DNA of 43,094 bases, taken from Roseivivax halodurans JCM 10272. Lineage in GTDB: Bacteria > Pseudomonadota > Alphaproteobacteria > Rhodobacterales > Rhodobacteraceae. The notes below the pieces were generated by a model. The model had not been told where the DNA came from and did not search any database. It was given only the letters and a program-made list of their open reading frames with translations. The stretch spans positions 1-43,094 of the forward strand of contig NZ_JALZ01000021.1 of assembly GCF_000521785.1 (NCBI RefSeq). The letters run 5' to 3'. Of the stretch, positions 8,670 through 14,445 are shown piece after piece (positions within the stretch are counted from its first letter, which is position 1; every line of letters starts with the position of its first letter). A program made the translations under genes and the position numbers.

Positions 8670-8759
8670 TGGCGGAGGGAGCGAGATTCGAACTCGCGGG
8701 ACCCGTGAAGGTCCGCCGCCTTTCCAAGACGGTGCAATCGACCGCTCTGCCATCCCTCC
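8670..8759 (-). tRNA. tRNA-Ser(GGA)
   Basis: 90-base class II tRNA: acceptor GGAGGGA/TCCCTCC, anticodon stem CCGTC/GGCGG, loop TTGGAAA (GGA), long variable arm, T-loop TTCGAAT, discriminator G, encoded CCA. Reads TCC/TCT. Confidence 0.93.
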
Positions 8760-8781
8760 ATGAGATGCGGCCTGACGGAAC

Positions 8782-8857
8782 TGGTGCCGGACGAGAGGAT
8801 CGAACTCCCGACAATCTGCTTACGAAGCAGCTGCTCTACCGCCTGAGCTAGTCCGGC
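8782..8857 (-). tRNA. tRNA-Thr(CGT)
   Basis: Acceptor GCCGGAC/GTCCGGC, anticodon loop TTCGTAA (CGT), stem GCTGC/GCAGA, T-stem GGGAG/CTCTC with one G-T pair, discriminator A, encoded CCA. Reads ACG. Confidence 0.92.
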
Positions 8858-8861
8858 CAAG

Positions 8862-8940
8862 TGGTTGCGCGGGCAGGATTTGAACCTGCGACATGGTGGT
8901 TATGAGCCACCCGAGATAGACCGGACTTCTCCACCGCGCG
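8862..8940 (-). tRNA. Initiator tRNA-fMet(CAT), variant anticodon stem
   Basis: Acceptor CGCGCGG/CCGCGCA leaves C1 opposite A72, the mismatch that marks bacterial initiator tRNAs for formylation. The D-arm starts TGGAG as in initiators. Anticodon stem GGTGG/CCACC with loop CTCATAA: pairs 30-40 and 31-39 are G-C, but position 29 is T-A, so the usual three consecutive G-C pairs are incomplete. Discriminator A, encoded CCA. Confidence 0.88.
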
Positions 8941-8990
8941 CGACAATGGCTCGCGGGAGCCGCTGTCGGACGAGGTGCCTGCCGGTATGC

Positions 8991-9076
8991 TGGTGCCCAG
9001 GGCGAGACTCGAACTCGCACGGCCTTTCGGCCACCGACCCCTCAAGCCGGCGCGTCTACCATTCCACCACCTGGGC
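8991..9076 (-). tRNA. tRNA-Leu(GAG)
   Basis: 86-base class II tRNA: acceptor GCCCAGG/CCTGGGC, anticodon stem CCGGC/GTCGG, loop TTGAGGG (GAG), variable arm GGCCGAAAGGCC, T-loop TTCGAGT, discriminator A, encoded CCA. Reads CTC/CTT. Confidence 0.92.
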
Positions 9077-9110
9077 ATTGGCCGCATGTCGCTGCGACCG
9101 GGCGATCCGT

Positions 9111-9185
9111 TGGTGCCTCCGGAGGGATTCGAACCCCCGGCCAAACCGTTATGAGCGGCCCGCTCTACCGCTGAGCTACAGAGGC
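9111..9185 (-). tRNA. tRNA with CAT anticodon, possible tRNA-Ile2
   Basis: Acceptor GCCTCTG/CGGAGGC, anticodon stem GGCCG/CGGTT, loop CTCATAA, T-loop TTCGAAT, discriminator A, encoded CCA. The AGCGGTAGAGC D-arm and the TTGG variable region resemble alphaproteobacterial tRNA-Ile2, which needs lysidine at C34, but pair 4-69 is T-A, which is more Met-like. The third CAT tRNA of the array; identity uncertain. Confidence 0.85.
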
Positions 9186-9591
9186 GCAATCGAAGGGCAG
9201 GGCGCGCCGTGACGCGCCCCGAGACGACCCTGCCCTGGGCAGGGCCGCCGAACTGGTCCCCGTGGCCTGGTTGCAGCCGTTTCGCCTCCGGTCTCGAGCC
9301 CGTCGACTACTTTGGCCTCCACCCCCGTGCGAGGGTTGCCGGGTAGCTACTCCCGGCGCGCCCCGCAGGTGGCTTGCAGGCGTCCTCCGCCCTCCACGGA
9401 CGGTGCTCTGCCGGAGCTGCACGGAGATCTCGCGAGGGCCCGGGGGCCGGGCCCTGTCTCTGGAACTGGGGCGCCCTACGGATCGCCTGTCGGCTCCCCG
9501 TTGTCTTGGTCCCGGCCGACGCCCAGCCGTAACGCATCCGGTTTACCTGGCCGCGCCTGTCCCAAACCGGAAAACGGGGCAGGCCGGAGAT
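9186..9591. other. Gap in the tRNA array without gene
   Basis: About 400 G+C-rich bases. Frames open through it lack ribosome sites and domains. No T-loop signature could be folded into a tRNA. A GGGCAGGG...CCCTGCCC inverted repeat lies just downstream of the 9111-9185 tRNA gene. Confidence 0.4.
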
Positions 9592-9666
9592 TGGTCGTCC
9601 CGGGAAAAGTTGAACTTCCGACCTCTCGCTTATCAGGCAAGCGCTCTATCACTGAGCTACGGGACG
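9592..9666 (-). tRNA. tRNA-Ile(GAT)
   Basis: Acceptor CGTCCCG/CGGGACG, anticodon stem CTTGC/GCGAG, loop CTGATAA (GAT), T-arm GGAAG/TTCAACT/TTTCC with a G-T pair, discriminator A, encoded CCA. Reads ATC/ATT. Confidence 0.92.
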
Positions 9667-9690
9667 ATATCGGGTGGGCGTCGCTCTTTC

Positions 9691-9777
9691 TGGTGGGCCG
9701 GGATGGATTTGAACCACCGTGGGTTTCCCCGCCTGATTTACAGTCAGGTGCAATTAGCCGGACTCTGCCACCGACCC
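9691..9777 (-). tRNA. tRNA-Tyr(GTA)
   Basis: 87-base class II tRNA: acceptor GGGTCGG/CCGGCCC with one T-G pair, anticodon stem CCTGA/TCAGG, loop CTGTAAA (GTA), long variable arm, T-loop TTCAAAT, discriminator A, encoded CCA. Confidence 0.93.
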
Positions 9778-9854
9778 ACGAGAAAGAGCGATGCGCCGCG
9801 TTTCACGCGCGCGGCGGGACGTTGGAAAGCGGGCGCCGGCGGCGCCGACCGCGA

Positions 9855-10232
9855 TCAGCAGCGGATCTGGATCTTGTCCTTGCCGACCAGGATCTTCACC
9901 GGCGCGCCGTCAGCCCGGGCGAAGGTGAACTCGATGAGATCGAGCACCTCTTTCAGCCGCGCGGCCCCGTCGGGTTCGGGGCAGGAAAAACCGATGCGGC
10001 TGAGCGCCGCGAACCGCGGTTTCAGGAACCGCTGATGGTTAAAGTCCCTGTCCCAGGTGATCAGCGTCCGGCCCGCAGCCATCGCTGCTGCGGCCACGAC
10101 CGGGTCCTTGGCATCGGCGGACATGATGTCGCGCACGCGCACCAGATCGTGGCCGTGGCCAATCAGCAGCTTCGGGACGGACTCGGGAACGTTCTGATCA
10201 GTGAGGAAACTGATCGTCGTCCCGGACAGCAT
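9855..10232 (-). CDS. DUF5615 PIN-like toxin
   Basis: 125 residues. FLTDQNVPESVPKLLIGHGHDLVRVRDI at the N terminus and LITWDRDF near residue 60 carry the acidic residues (D12, WDRDF) expected of the DUF5615 PIN-like fold, a family of predicted ribonuclease toxins. Its ATG overlaps the stop of the DUF433 gene by one base (TGATG), giving translational coupling in the order antitoxin then toxin. The pair lies within the tRNA array in its direction. Whether tRNA is the target is unknown. Confidence 0.85.
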   Translation of the reverse strand: MLSGTTISFLTDQNVPESVPKLLIGHGHDLVRVRDIMSADAKDPVVAAAAMAAGRTLITWDRDFNHQRFLKPRFAALSRIGFSCPEPDGAARLKEVLDLIEFTFARADGAPVKILVGKDKIQIRC

Positions 10233-10873
10233 CAGGCGGCATGGGAACCGTCGAACGTGCGAGCGGCTTCAATGTCATCCGCCGACAGGTCCGGAAATTC
10301 TTCCAGGATCTCGTCGGTACCATACCCACACTCGAGATACCGCTTTACGGAGGCGACCGGGATCCGGGTGCCTTCGAAGACCGGCTGGTTGTTCTGAACG
10401 AACCGGCCGCTCAGCACATGACCATACGCGCTTTGGCCCCGGCGGTTCAGATCCTCGATCGCCCGCTTGGTGTCGGAGATCGCGACCCGCAGCGGGATGT
10501 CGAAAACGCGCTGTCCGCCCACCACCTCTCGGCGTTTGTCGTCTCGCGGGTCATCGAAGACCACGCGCTTGCCGAGCACGTAGAGGACCGTTGCCGTCCA
10601 CTTGTCCTCACCCAGGTGGGCGAGTTCGGCGGCGACCTTGCGAAGGTGCTGCATCGGCACACCGTTCTCGTTCCGGAGCGCGTTGAGCACGCGGAGCGAG
10701 ACGATATCCCGGAATGAGTAGACCCGGCTGTAGGCCTGCCTCCGGTCCTCGGGGGCGTAGCTCGGGCGCAGGAAACCGGACCGATCCCAGTCGCGCAACT
10801 GGTAGATCGATACGCCGGTGAGGCGTGCTGCGTCCTCCTCGGAGAAGGCACCTATCAAATCGGTCTCGGTCAC
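10232..10873 (-). CDS. MerR-type HTH plus DUF433 antitoxin
   Basis: 213 residues from a GTG start (MTETDLIGAFSEEDAARL), chosen because GGAGGAAGC lies just upstream; an ATG 21 bases earlier is less well placed. Residues about 10-75 are a MerR-like winged helix (SEEDAARLTGVSIYQLRDWDRSGF, then RVYSFRDIVSLRVL). Residues about 155-205 are DUF433 (QPVFEGTRIPVASVKRYLECG, EILEEFPDLSADDI). DUF433 proteins are the partners of DUF5615 PIN-like toxins, and the HTH suggests autoregulation of the operon. Confidence 0.85.
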   Translation of the reverse strand: MTETDLIGAFSEEDAARLTGVSIYQLRDWDRSGFLRPSYAPEDRRQAYSRVYSFRDIVSLRVLNALRNENGVPMQHLRKVAAELAHLGEDKWTATVLYVLGKRVVFDDPRDDKRREVVGGQRVFDIPLRVAISDTKRAIEDLNRRGQSAYGHVLSGRFVQNNQPVFEGTRIPVASVKRYLECGYGTDEILEEFPDLSADDIEAARTFDGSHAA

Positions 10874-10972
10874 GGCGCTTCCTCCGGCGATCATCGGACC
10901 GCCATGTCGACAATGGCCGAGGTCCGGGTCACGGACAATGCTGCTTCTGAGCGGCGTAGCCCGGCGCCCCCG

Positions 10973-11332
10973 CTAGGCCCCGGAGGGAGTGATAGCGGGG
11001 AGAGGCTCGCTGCGCTTCTCGCGCGCGGCGCGCATCCAGGCGAGATCCTGGTCGAGGTCGACATTGACGACCAAGCCGGTCAGATCCACGATCCGGTCAG
11101 TCGCGCCCTGCGCTGCGAGCACGTGGATCTCGCGCAGAAGCTTGCGCAGGCGGGCCACCTTGGCCGCCTCGATCTCCTCGGGACGGAAGGCGTCATAGGC
11201 CGCGCTGATGGCGCCGAGGCGCTCCAGTTCGGCATCGAGGCCCTCGGGTGTGGCCGCGGGCGCCAGGCTGACGCGCAGGCTCGAGGCGCCGGCGGCCAGG
11301 CGATGTTTCTCGATGACATCATCGAAGGTCAT
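10973..11332 (-). CDS. Unknown small helical protein
   Basis: 119 residues from MTFDDVIEKHRLAAG; AGGAG lies eight bases before this ATG, which decides the start. Strongly helical and charged, with no cysteines, membrane segment or recognisable domain. Lies between the toxin-antitoxin pair and tRNA-Trp in the array direction. Confidence 0.65.
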   Translation of the reverse strand: MTFDDVIEKHRLAAGASSLRVSLAPAATPEGLDAELERLGAISAAYDAFRPEEIEAAKVARLRKLLREIHVLAAQGATDRIVDLTGLVVNVDLDQDLAWMRAAREKRSEPLPAITPSGA

Positions 11333-11359
11333 GACCGGCTCCTCTGGTCTGCTTGGTAT

Positions 11360-11435
11360 TGGCAAGGGTGGCCGGGATCGAACCGACGACATCCGGTTTT
11401 GGAGACCGGCGCTCTACCATCTGAGCTACACCCCT
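11360..11435 (-). tRNA. tRNA-Trp(CCA)
   Basis: Acceptor AGGGGTG/CACCCTT, anticodon stem CCGGT/ACCGG, loop CTCCAAA (CCA), T-loop TTCGATC, discriminator G (Trp identity), encoded CCA. Confidence 0.94.
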
Positions 11436-11469
11436 ATCGTGCCGCGGCCTCGGCCGCGGCGGCTGTATC

Positions 11470-11546
11470 TGGCGTCCCTGGAGGGAGTCGAACCCACGAC
11501 CTCCGCAGTAGGAATGCAGCACTCTATCCAGCTGAGCTACAGGGAC
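11470..11546 (-). tRNA. tRNA-Arg(CCT)
   Basis: Acceptor GTCCCTG/CAGGGAC, anticodon stem CTGCA/TGCGG, loop TTCCTAC (CCT), T-loop TTCGACT, discriminator G, encoded CCA. Reads AGG. Confidence 0.92.
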
Positions 11547-11680
11547 ACGTTCATCTGGACCGACCCCGGGGAGCATATGGCGCTTCGACCCGGGCGGGCC
11601 GCAATCCTGGCCGGCAGCGCCGTGGCGCCGCCGGCTTATCCATGACCCGGCGCGGACCGCCCGCCCGCGATCCCGTGTCG

Positions 11681-11760
11681 GGACCGGAGGGATTCGAACC
11701 CATCGACGCCCAGAAAAGGACGCGGCCATGAATGCTGGTCTGGAGGCCACGCGTGGTGCG
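11681..11760 (-). pseudogene. Decayed tRNA, Glu(TTC)-like
   Basis: On the minus strand a T-arm (ATGGG/TTCGAAT/CCCTC) is followed by CGGTCCC with no CCA. Upstream, a CGTCC/GGGCG stem encloses a six-base loop TTTTCT, one base short of a Glu anticodon loop. No matching 5' acceptor strand is found. Glu is the only amino acid without an intact tRNA here, so this may be its remnant. Confidence 0.4.
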
Positions 11761-11774
11761 GGACCTCCCGGAAG

Positions 11775-11864
11775 TGGCGGAGAGTGTGGGATTTGAACCC
11801 ACGAGGCCCGTTAAGGCCTGGTCCGTTAGCAGTGGACTGGTTTCGACCGCTCACCCAACTCTCC
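11775..11864 (-). tRNA. tRNA-Ser(GCT)
   Basis: 90-base class II tRNA: acceptor GGAGAGT/ACTCTCC, loop CTGCTAA (GCT) on stem GTCCA/CGGAC with an A-C pair at 31-39, variable arm GGCC...GGCC, T-loop TTCAAAT, discriminator G, encoded CCA. Reads AGC/AGT. Confidence 0.9.
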
Positions 11865-11899
11865 AGGTCTCCCGCAGGGCACGGGAGGGTATGCGAAAA

Positions 11900-11975
11900 T
11901 GGTGCCCACGGACTAGATTCGAACTGTCGACCTGCCGATTACAAATCGGCTGCTCTACCACTGAGCTACGCGGGC
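11900..11975 (-). tRNA. tRNA-Thr(TGT) with a bulged T-stem
   Basis: Acceptor GCCCGCG/CGTGGGC, anticodon stem GCCGA/TCGGC, loop TTTGTAA (TGT), encoded CCA. The T-arm GACAG/TTCGAAT/CTAGTC pairs only if one A is bulged out of the 3' strand. Reads ACA. Third Thr isoacceptor. Confidence 0.8.
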
Positions 11976-11983
11976 ATCTTGGT

Positions 11984-12021
11984 CTCCAGCTCCGCTGGTG
12001 TTGGCTCCCCAGGCAAGGATC
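11984..12021 (+). repeat. Duplicate of the tRNA-Asn 3' end
   Basis: A 38-base direct repeat of 12125-12162 with one mismatch. It contains the last about 20 bases of tRNA-Asn (acceptor 3' strand and half the T-arm) plus 18 bases beyond it. It lies 141 bases past the intact gene on its 3' side. Confidence 0.85.
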
Positions 12022-12124
12022 TTGTCGGCGGCATGGTCGCCGGTGCGCCCTTCGGGCGTCCAGCTCCCTGCCGCTTCGATCCCCGCCCGGTCTCACGCAA
12101 CCATCCCCCGGATGGTTGCTTGCT

Positions 12125-12162
12125 CTCCAGCTCGGCTGGTGTTGGCTCCCCAGGCAAGGATC
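12125..12162 (+). repeat. tRNA-Asn 3' end, second repeat copy
   Basis: Partner of the repeat at 11984; this copy is part of the intact tRNA-Asn gene and its 3' flank. Confidence 0.85.
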
Positions 12163-12217
12163 GAACTTGCGACACACTGATTAACAGTCAGCTGCTCTAC
12201 CGCTGAGCTACAAGGGA
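12143..12217 (-). tRNA. tRNA-Asn(GTT)
   Basis: Acceptor TCCCTTG/CTGGGGA with a T-T mismatch at 6-67, anticodon stem GCTGA/TCAGT, loop CTGTTAA (GTT), T-loop TTCGATC, discriminator G, encoded CCA. Its 3' end is duplicated downstream. Confidence 0.9.
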
Positions 12218-12252
12218 ATAGGCGCCGAAGCGCCGGTTGTTCGGTGAATGGC

Positions 12253-12507
12253 TCAGGCCCCGTCCGGCGAAGCGATCTCCGCGGCGTCGACGATGCTGAT
12301 GCCGTAGTCCTCCGCCTCGACGAGCCAGTCGCCGGGCTTGCGCGGGATCCGCGTGCTCTCGCCATCCCGCCAGTCGAGGCTCCAGAACGTGCCGCCGGCG
12401 AAGTCGACCGACGGCTGTCCGCCCGGTATCTTCGAGAAGGCGATCTGCGCGTCGAGCGGCAGGTCCTTGACCCGGTTGCCCGGACGGATCCGGTAGCAGG
12501 CAGTCAT
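12253..12507 (-). CDS. Unknown small protein
   Basis: 84 residues (MTACYRIRPGNRVKDLPLDAQ at the start). Codon use is of coding type and several short strands are predicted (AFSKIPGG, TFWSLDWRDG, DWLVEAEDYGISIVDAAEI). The ribosome site is weak. It lies in array direction between tRNA-Asn and tRNA-His. Not recognised. Confidence 0.5.
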   Translation of the reverse strand: MTACYRIRPGNRVKDLPLDAQIAFSKIPGGQPSVDFAGGTFWSLDWRDGESTRIPRKPGDWLVEAEDYGISIVDAAEIASPDGA

Positions 12508-12569
12508 CCCGATCAGGAAGTCGTAGCCTCGAAGGTCGTCGCATGTCCCATGTCGGGGCCCTTTCGAAT

Positions 12570-12643
12570 TGGAACCGTCTCCAGGAGTTGAACCTGAATC
12601 TTCGCGGCCACAACGCGACGCTCTACCATTGAGCTAAGACGGC
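12570..12643 (-). tRNA. tRNA-His(GTG), without G-1
   Basis: Acceptor GCCGTCT/AGACGGT (G1-T72), anticodon stem TCGCG/CGCGA, loop TTGTGGC (GTG), T-loop TTCAACT, encoded CCA. The discriminator is T, and T precedes G1, so the universal G-1/C73 pair is absent. Alphaproteobacteria are known to lack it, usually with A73; T73 is unusual. Confidence 0.87.
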
Positions 12644-12704
12644 ATGTGTGTCCGGAAGGACGGTATGGCCAGCCCCAACCGAGGGGCGAACCGTGGCGTC
12701 GGGA

Positions 12705-12768
12705 TGACGGCACGGCCGGGGCTCGAACCCGTTTAACGATGCATCGCTCGGCCAGTGAGCCGGGATCC
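12705..12768 (-). pseudogene. Decayed tRNA remnant
   Basis: A T-arm (ACGGG/TTCGAGC/CCCGG), an acceptor 3' strand CCGTGCC and a D-arm GCTC...GAGC are in order, but the anticodon arm cannot be paired, the 5' acceptor strand is missing and TCA replaces CCA. A GTTAA near the loop position may recall Asn. Confidence 0.45.
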
Positions 12769-12797
12769 AACCGGCATGAACTTCGGACGGCGATCGC

Positions 12798-13019
12798 CTA
12801 AGGGGTCAGGCGTTCGGCAGCGGCTTCGACATTGCGGGCATCGATCTCCTCGAGCGCGTCCGCGAACTCGTTCGTGAGCCCCTTTTCAGAGATGAAGCGC
12901 AACGCAAACCGTTCGAGCCGCGCGCCGAGCTTCGGGTTGCTGGCCGCGAGATGTTCGACGCGGTGATCCGCGTCGTCGTGCGTCCAGACATCCATCAGGA
13001 GCTTGTCGGGCAGGGACAT
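12798..13019 (-). CDS. Unknown small acidic protein
   Basis: 73 residues (MSLPDKLLMDVWTHDDADHR at the start). AAGGAAG lies eight bases before the ATG. Helical, with the pattern ...HLAASNPKLGARLERFALRF and an acidic C-terminal half. No known domain. Lies in array direction before tRNA-Lys. Confidence 0.6.
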   Translation of the reverse strand: MSLPDKLLMDVWTHDDADHRVEHLAASNPKLGARLERFALRFISEKGLTNEFADALEEIDARNVEAAAERLTP

Positions 13020-13132
13020 ATCGGTCTTCCTTTGACTTGCGGTTTCCGGTCTATCCTACCGGGAGTTCAAGAAAATTGTCCTGCGCTTGTCTGCGGCCGG
13101 GAGCGCGCGAGGCGCTCGACCGGCGGTATTGT

Positions 13133-13207
13133 TGGTGAACGGTCTGGGGGTCGAACCCAGGACACCCTGATTAAAAGTCAGGTGCTCTACCACTGAGCTA
13201 ACCGTCC
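13133..13207 (-). tRNA. tRNA-Lys(TTT)
   Basis: Acceptor GGACGGT/ACCGTTC, anticodon stem CCTGA/TCAGG, loop CTTTTAA (TTT), T-loop TTCGACC, discriminator A, encoded CCA. Reads AAA/AAG. Confidence 0.94.
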
Positions 13208-13208
13208 A

Positions 13209-13250
13209 TGGTAGCGGGCGACGGGGTCGAACCCGTCACACCGATACCGG
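13209..13250 (-). pseudogene. Truncated tRNA: 3' half only
   Basis: T-arm GACGGG/TTCGACC/CCGTC, acceptor 3' strand GCCCGCT, A and CCA are intact, but upstream there is only a small ACCG/CGGT hairpin before the CCA of the neighbouring tRNA-Val. The D-arm and anticodon arm are absent. Confidence 0.6.
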
Positions 13251-13255
13251 TGGTC

Positions 13256-13331
13256 TGGTAGGGGGTGACGGGATCGAACCGCCGACATCCTGTGTGTAAA
13301 ACAGGCGCTCTCCCAGCTGAGCTAACCCCCC
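13256..13331 (-). tRNA. tRNA-Val(TAC)
   Basis: Acceptor GGGGGGT/ACCCCCT, anticodon stem CCTGT/ACAGG, loop TTTACAC (TAC), T-loop TTCGATC, discriminator A, encoded CCA. The only Val tRNA here. Confidence 0.93.
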
Positions 13332-13341
13332 ACGGTGAACT

Positions 13342-13431
13342 TGGCGGGCGAGGTCGGATTCGAACCGACGGGCCGCGGAGGCGGCCGGCAGGGTTCAAGC
13401 CTGCTGCAATCGACCGCTCTGCCACTCGCCC
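13342..13431 (-). tRNA. tRNA-Ser(TGA)
   Basis: Class II: acceptor GGGCGAG/CTCGCCC, anticodon stem GCAGG/CCTGC, loop CTTGAAC (TGA), long variable arm, T-loop TTCGAAT, discriminator G, encoded CCA. Reads TCA. Confidence 0.94.
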
Positions 13432-13458
13432 GAGAATGCGGTCGTGTATCGAAGCCGT

Positions 13459-13534
13459 TGGCTGGGGTGGCTGGGTTCGAACCAGCGGTACACGGTACCA
13501 AAAACCGTTGCCTTACCAGCTTGGCTACACCCCA
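13459..13534 (-). tRNA. tRNA-Gln(TTG)
   Basis: Acceptor TGGGGTG/CACCCCA (U1-A72, Gln type), anticodon stem ACGGT/ACCGT, loop TTTTGGT (TTG), T-loop TTCGAAC, discriminator G, encoded CCA. Reads CAA. Confidence 0.94.
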
Positions 13535-13574
13535 CCATCTCGGCGTCCGGCGCCGCCGGGGGCGCCGAGGATCC

Positions 13575-13664
13575 TGGCGGACAGGGTGGGGTTCGAACCC
13601 ACGGAGCCCTTGCAGGCTCGCCGGTTTTCGAAACCGGTGCATTCGACCGCTCTGCCACCTGTCC
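13575..13664 (-). tRNA. tRNA-Ser(CGA)
   Basis: Class II: acceptor GGACAGG/CCTGTCC, anticodon stem CCGGT/ACCGG, loop TTCGAAA (CGA), variable arm GAGCC...GGCTC, discriminator G, encoded CCA. Reads TCG. Fourth Ser isoacceptor. Confidence 0.94.
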
Positions 13665-13973
13665 ATGAGGTGCGGCCGCAAAAGAAACGAGAGGCGCGGG
13701 TCGAAGGCAGCAAGATGCCCCGCCGGGTCGCTTACTCCGCCCCCTTCGGGTCGGCCTCTCGCCATGCACGGGCAGTCGCGGGATGCGTGGTCCCGACCGT
13801 CGCGCAGGCATTCTGGAATTTCGGTTGGCGCCTCTCCTGGTGAAAGCGGACGCCGGGCTCGCCCCCGTTTGTTTTACCTCGCCGAGGGCCTGACCGCGGT
13901 CGTGCCGCCCGAGGGCCGGATGTCGGCTTCGTCCGCGTCGTGGCGGCACGCCGATCGATCTCCGGCGAGATAC
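13665..13973. other. Array gap without gene
   Basis: About 300 bases with no credible coding frame or tRNA fold. It ends in the duplicate of the tRNA-Gly 3' end. Confidence 0.4.
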
Positions 13974-13994
13974 TGGAGCGGCAAACGGGTATCG
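13974..13994 (-). repeat. Duplicate of the tRNA-Gly(GCC) 3' end
   Basis: Matches the last about 21 bases of tRNA-Gly(GCC) (14083-14103) with one mismatch: CCA, discriminator, acceptor 3' strand and T-stem into the T-loop. It lies 109 bases past the intact gene. Confidence 0.8.
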
Positions 13995-14082
13995 GGCCGG
14001 CAGCATGGTCGGCGCGATAGTCGCTCGAACCGGTGGCGCTCCGCGCGCCTTCCTGCTGCTTCGATCCCCGTCGCCAGGTTAT

Positions 14083-14157
14083 TGGAGCGGCAAACGGGGA
14101 TCGAACCCGTGACCCCCACCTTGGCAAGGTGGTGCTCTCCCTCTGAGCTACTGCCGC
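14083..14157 (-). tRNA. tRNA-Gly(GCC)
   Basis: Acceptor GCGGCAG/TTGCCGC, anticodon stem CCACC/GGTGG, loop TTGCCAA (GCC), T-loop TTCGATC, discriminator T (Gly type), encoded CCA. Reads GGC/GGT. Confidence 0.94.
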
Positions 14158-14252
14158 ATGTGCCGGCGTCCGGACGGAACGCACCCTGCCTCGCGGATCA
14201 TGGTGGCGTTCCTTGCGGAACCGGCGATCCCGCGTCTGTCGCGCGGGAGTTT

Positions 14253-14328
14253 TGGTGGACCTAGGAGAATTCGAACCTCCGACCTTAGCGTTCGCAACGC
14301 GGTGCTCTCTCCACTGAGCTTCCGATCC
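14253..14328 (-). tRNA. tRNA-Arg(GCG), imperfect fold
   Basis: Loop TTGCGAA (GCG), T-arm GGAGG/TTCGAAT/TCTCC, discriminator A, encoded CCA. Acceptor GGATCGG/TAGGTCC has a G-A mismatch at 6-67, and anticodon-stem pairs 27-43 and 28-42 do not form. GCG is rare for Arg in bacteria, which use ACG; ACG is also present in this array. Confidence 0.75.
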
Positions 14329-14445
14329 AATTCTTTATTGCTGAGAGACCCGAGGAAAAATCGATTGTTTCTCACTCAAGGGTTGTTTTGTCAGGGTTCA
14401 TTCGGGATCGTCCCGAGGTAACACTTTAAAAAGTCAGGACTTCAC

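Noticed and set aside
9250-9300. A possible further tRNA ending in GGGGACCA on the minus strand.
   Set aside because: No T-loop TTC motif and no closable acceptor stem.
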